A model generated the notes under the pieces. That model was given only the letters and a program-made list of their open reading frames with translations. It was not told the origin of the DNA and did not search any database. Positions 60,150 to 64,000 of a DNA stretch of 64,000 nucleotides are shown here, in pieces (position 1 is the first letter of the stretch; every line of letters starts with the position of its first letter). The position numbers and the translations under genes are program-made. The DNA comes from Symsagittifera roscoffensis (taxonomy: Eukaryota > Xenacoelomorpha > Acoela > Convolutidae). The stretch is from contig NC_087065.1 of the NCBI RefSeq assembly GCF_963678635.1, positions 40,861,430-40,925,429 on the forward strand, written 5' to 3'.

Positions 60150-63060
60150 TGTCTCTTAAGCCTTAGTGTCAGCTTCCTACTAGTAAACTCATCGTGCGTA
60201 TTAATTGCCTATCTCGCTTTTGTAATGTGCAGCGCCTCTAATGTAAGTAACTTGATGCTCCTGGACGCCTGGTCGATTATGTTTCAATTAAACTCCAACT
60301 TACCAATATCACTGCCACACTGCCTTATATGCTGTCCAACAGGGATATCCTCTTTTCGGTGTTCCTCAATCCTTGTGGTGAGATGTCGGACCATCGGACC
60401 AACATAAGTTGATTTGCACCCAAAATATTCAAGTCTGTATACTGCTATTGATTTCAGTTCACTGGAAAAGGAGGATCGTAAAATTGCATACAAGTTTTAA
60501 TTTTCCTGGTCGTGAATGATATCTGCTCATAGGTGATATCGCGCACATTTTTTCCATCAATGTCTTACTGTGATTACCCCTATATTGAACCATCAAGATG
60601 GGTGGTGAATCACTGCTTTAATCATAAGGCTTCTTTTTCTTAATGTGCTTCTTGTGTTTGTCCTAAATGATGATCTTTTCAAGGGCTTGCGACAAAACCC
60701 GCGACAACCAACTTTCCGGATATTGGTTATCCAAAGACTGCTAACGATTGATTTCCATCGCTTCATCATATTCTTCCCATGTTGACGTGCTGCGGAAAAC
60801 CCGGTGTACAGTTCCTTCAATCATACTTCTCTTGTACTGAAGGAGCGCAACTTCTAAAACTTAGTATGGTACCTGTATCTCTTGGTTTCTGATACCACTC
60901 ACAGTGTTCCTGTTTTTGTCAATACTAAAATGTAAATCCAAAAATGCCTTTTTCTCATTTGTGTTTGGTGTCTCTTTTGCGAACTGTAAAATTTGATGTA
61001 GTATGTTTGCTGCCCGTAGCACCTTTTCAGGAGCACCCGTCACTGTTCTCACTATACATCAACGTAACGGAAAAATAACTTAGCTTGCTGCACTGACTTA
61101 TTTTTCTTCCTTATCGCGATGTGTTTTCTACAGTACTAGATGGTTCTTTTTCATTTCGATACTCATCATCTGATGTATCACCGCATTTTACGCGATACCA
61201 GTTCAAACAGCATTCACATTCCACACCTTTTGACCTGTATGCGACCTTCTTACTGCAATCGGGAAATATTCCGTTAAGATCTTTTTCGGGCAAAAATTTT
61301 CGGGAATATCTCTCGATAGTGCAGGTTTGTTTTGCTTCAGCCAAATATTTGCTAAAATAATGGCCAGAGATGCCCCCATTGCCAAACTATCTTTCTGAAC
61401 GTTTTATGTTTCACTGCACTCTCATAGTTTTCTCAGAGCTATATCTATTGCTTCTTTGAGTGGAACATTTGTATACAAACTTATCACAACTAGAGATATC
61501 AAATTGTCATTGGGCTGAAGACTAATGCTCTCCAAGATTTCTCTCGCATCTAGTGAGTTGGTTTCGATGTTTTTGCCCTTAATTTTCTCAAAAAATTTGC
61601 AGGAACTTTGTTCAAGTTTTAATAAGAGCTACCAGGCAACGAGAGGACTTATGAGGGTATTCCTTTTATGCACCTTCGCTAACCCATAAAGCCTGGCGGG
61701 CAGCCCCTCAGTAGACCTCATCCTTGTGTAGAGATTCTCACTTATTTCGTCTTTTTTCCTTCCTCATTACACAAAAACCCACGCCCCTGTGATAGGGTAC
61801 CGCAACTAATCCAATACTCTTCAGGTACTTTCAGGCCTTCTCAACACCCTTGTCAGATGGTCTTTTTTTCACCCTCTTAGCATAATTTTTTGCCACAGCT
61901 TCGATCTCACAAAGGGCCTCCCCAGAGACTTTACTATTTTTGAGATCCAAGAGAAAGATATCAATATGGGCGAGAAATGGTGTCTCATTAAGTTTATCCC
62001 TGACAGGATGTTTCGGCCCTAATGCCAACACTTGTTGTACCCACTCTGGTAGTTCAACATCATCAAGAGCTTTTACCGAACCCTCACCTTGCTTCTCTTG
62101 AGGTCGATCTTGCCTTTCTGATAGTTTCATTAGCTTCTTTTTGTGGGTCTCTCTTTTTTAAGTGTTTGTCTTTGTCCCCTGAGACTTAAGTATTTCCTTA
62201 CCGAATGCCAAAATTTCTCATCTACACCCCTCTGTACTGCACCTCTCGCCCTTTCGTGTTTGACTTCAGTTTTTCTCAGCTCCCCTTGCCTTGTTTATCT
62301 CTGATCTAAGAAGTTTTGTCTGAAATCTGTGTACCACTTGGTTCAAATACCGGTACCCTGAACCTCAAAAATGAGCTATATTGTCTTTCTCTAGACAAAC
62401 TCTCAAAAAATTAATACGTTGGTGACAATTGATAAATTTAACATACATGGACGCATAACCACGGAACAATTTCCACATGAGTTTGTTTTTTAAAGTCCAA
62501 ATCAAGAATGGAGGTGGATGTACAACTGTGCTCATTGTTTTGCAATCTACGAGGAATAAACCTTATGTGACACGAAGCAACACAAATTACACAACTCTAA
62601 CTCACCCTCTCCGTTGACTCCTCCTCATTCCGTCCAACAATTTCCTCTGTTCACCAGTTTTATTTTTTCCTCCCTCCTTCTCGTTTGCGATCTATTTTTC
62701 ATGTTTGAACGAAGCTCGGAAAAAACAGCAGGCAGGTTGTCTTGGTGTTCGAACACAATACGCAAAGATTTTGGCTCAGCTGGACGTCCTAGTGCAGTGC
62801 CTGGTATTCGTTGACCAGCTCCGTTCTTCTCTTCCTCTTTGAAATGAGACACTTTGTAATAGGAATGACAAGAATACCCGAGCTGATCAGTTGGTTACTG
62901 ATATCTGGTGTACCGTTTCTCTGACAGTACACAATTGCGCTGAGATTTGTCACTGTCTTCAGGATTTCGATCAATTCCTCTGCAGCGCACGCTCTCTAAT
63001 TGTTTGTGCGATGGCTGTTGATAGAATTATTGATGATATCACGCCACAACACCGCTAGAA
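60150..63060 (-). mobile_element. PLE copy D, older divergent copy
   Basis: Same architecture as A2/B but strongly diverged and fragmented. N-terminal domain pieces are at 62625-62974 (AIVYCQRNGTPDISNQL) and the pre-RT block at 61831-62130 (LDDVELPEWVQQVLALGPKH). The RT segment MAMGASLAIILANIWLKQ is near 61330-61385. The PHD relic is at 61111-61344 (GVECECCLNWYRVKCG; the first Cys pair and the His are damaged). RT post-motif-C sequence is at 60861-61052, thumb near 60593-60850, and GIY-YIG at 60284-60493 (GCKSTYVGPMVRHLTTRIEE). The PHD relic occupies the same position as in A2 and C, so the insertion predates their split. Confidence 0.8.
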
Positions 63061-63399
63061 AGTGCCCTGCAGAGTAGCCTTGCGACGTTCTTCTGTGGGT
63101 TCGTGGTTAGGGGTTTAAAGAAAGTCCCGGAATAGCCAATGTTTTGGGAAGAAATTGTTATTTTTCCGGGTTGATAAAGTGTTCCAGGCTGTGGTTGGTG
63201 AGGCTAGCCGCTACAATGTAGACCATTTCAATTCTAACATGGCAAAATAAAAAAAAATTTCCATCAAAAAGATTTTGCCTCTAAAAAAAAGAAATTAGTT
63301 CTTCTTGTAGGAGAGACTGTAATTGGGAATTGGCTCAACGCCGTAACGATTCAAAATTTTAGATCAAAATATTTGTGCATCTTCAGGTTTTAAAATCTA

Positions 63400-63835
63400 A
63401 GCTATCTGTACAAAATGATCAAAGATCATAAAAAGTGTCATACACATCATTATTTCAAAACTTAAAAAATTCAACCAATCACACCGTCACAAATATAACT
63501 GAAATTATGCAACTATAATGTAAAAATTTTATTCATTCAGTCCTAAATTTCTGAGTTTTCATCCTTTTTGTTTTTACAATTTTGTTTTGTCGCTAATTTC
63601 ATGATAACATGTAAGTTATTTCAATAATTTTTGTTCTAGCCAGAATTTTTTGATTCTGGAACAATAGCCTTAATGTCATTGGATAAATACAGTTTATCCA
63701 ACCACTGTTTACTGTTGATTTCCATTGCTTTATCATAATCTAACCATATTGATGTACTGCGGAAAACCCGATGAACAGTTCCTTCAATCACACTTCTCTT
63801 GTACTGAAGGAGGCTCATCTTCACCCCCAAAACAG
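63400..63835 (-). mobile_element. PLE fragment E
   Basis: 63636-63830 encodes part of the RT thumb (QYKRSVIEGTVHRVFRSTS, then YDKAMEINSKQW). It is joined directly to terminal sequence (63400-63665) like that at 54440-54700. It is a 5'-truncated fragment with a type-2 terminal repeat. Confidence 0.65.
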
Positions 63836-63842
63836 TCTCATC

Positions 63843-63998
63843 CTATCCGCGGACTATTCTTGAGGTATAATTCAAAGCCGCAAGGATATTGTCATCTGAC
63901 ACCCCATAATTAACAACAGTATCACCGCCCACTCTAGCAACTACTGTGCAATCCAGAATAAATACCGAACCCTCAGCATTCCCAAACTTATCAACATC
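63843..63998 (-). CDS. partial open frame at right edge, unknown
   Basis: An open frame enters from beyond the window and stops at TAG (63843-63845). It reads 51 residues including FGNAEGSVFILDCTVVARVG and ILAALNYTSRIVRG. It directly abuts PLE fragment E. No family was recognised. It may be an exon end, another transposon piece, or chance. Confidence 0.25.
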   Translation of the reverse strand, partial: DVDKFGNAEGSVFILDCTVVARVGGDTVVNYGVSDDNILAALNYTSRIVRG

Positions 63999-64000
63999 CT

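Overview
This is an AT-rich stretch of an invertebrate animal nuclear genome. Genes are split by short GT-AG introns. The gene content is metazoan: LSM11 of the animal U7 snRNP, a cation-type Cys-loop receptor, and animal-style Mediator and Paf1 subunits. Gaps and introns are packed with transposon debris. The species cannot be fixed from the sequence. No prokaryotic features, CRISPR arrays or convincing functional tRNA genes were seen.

Layout. 1-2.9 kb: relics of a hAT-like DNA transposon and a BEL/Pao-type gag region, both on the minus strand. 5.5-48.4 kb: five housekeeping genes, all on the minus strand. These are MED7 (5503-8341, 3 exons), HAGH (11971-15878, 5 exons), LSM11 (16235-17089, 1 exon), CTR9 (22595-45456, 21 exons reconstructed) and a Rab GDP-dissociation inhibitor (46541-48367, 3 exons). 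A sixth gene, a 440-residue Cys-loop ligand-gated channel, lies on the plus strand inside CTR9 intron 7 (34358-36088). That host intron starts with a GC donor. All exon junctions were checked by phase arithmetic and family alignment from memory, not by transcript data.

MED7 and CTR9 act in RNA polymerase II transcription, and LSM11 in histone pre-mRNA 3' processing. HAGH is the second glyoxalase enzyme, GDI recycles Rab GTPases, and the channel is a neurotransmitter-receptor homologue. No operon logic is implied beyond shared orientation. The HAGH-LSM11 gap is only 356 bases.

The introns and gaps carry several dispersed repeat families: a TATA-bearing module, a tRNA-like SINE module, and a third family of about 300 bp. 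Two hAT-type MITEs are present, one with a perfect 8-bp target-site duplication. There is also a long near-perfect hairpin.

49-64 kb is a head-to-tail array of Penelope-like retroelements (PLEs), all on the minus strand except one small fragment. They encode a reverse transcriptase with a C-terminal GIY-YIG nuclease. Their most striking feature is a complete C4HC3 PHD-type zinc finger inside the RT palm, between the motif-B-like segment and the YVDD catalytic motif. It occurs in at least four copies of two divergence levels, and is my main candidate for an under-described system. Every copy in this window is broken by stops, frameshifts or deletions.
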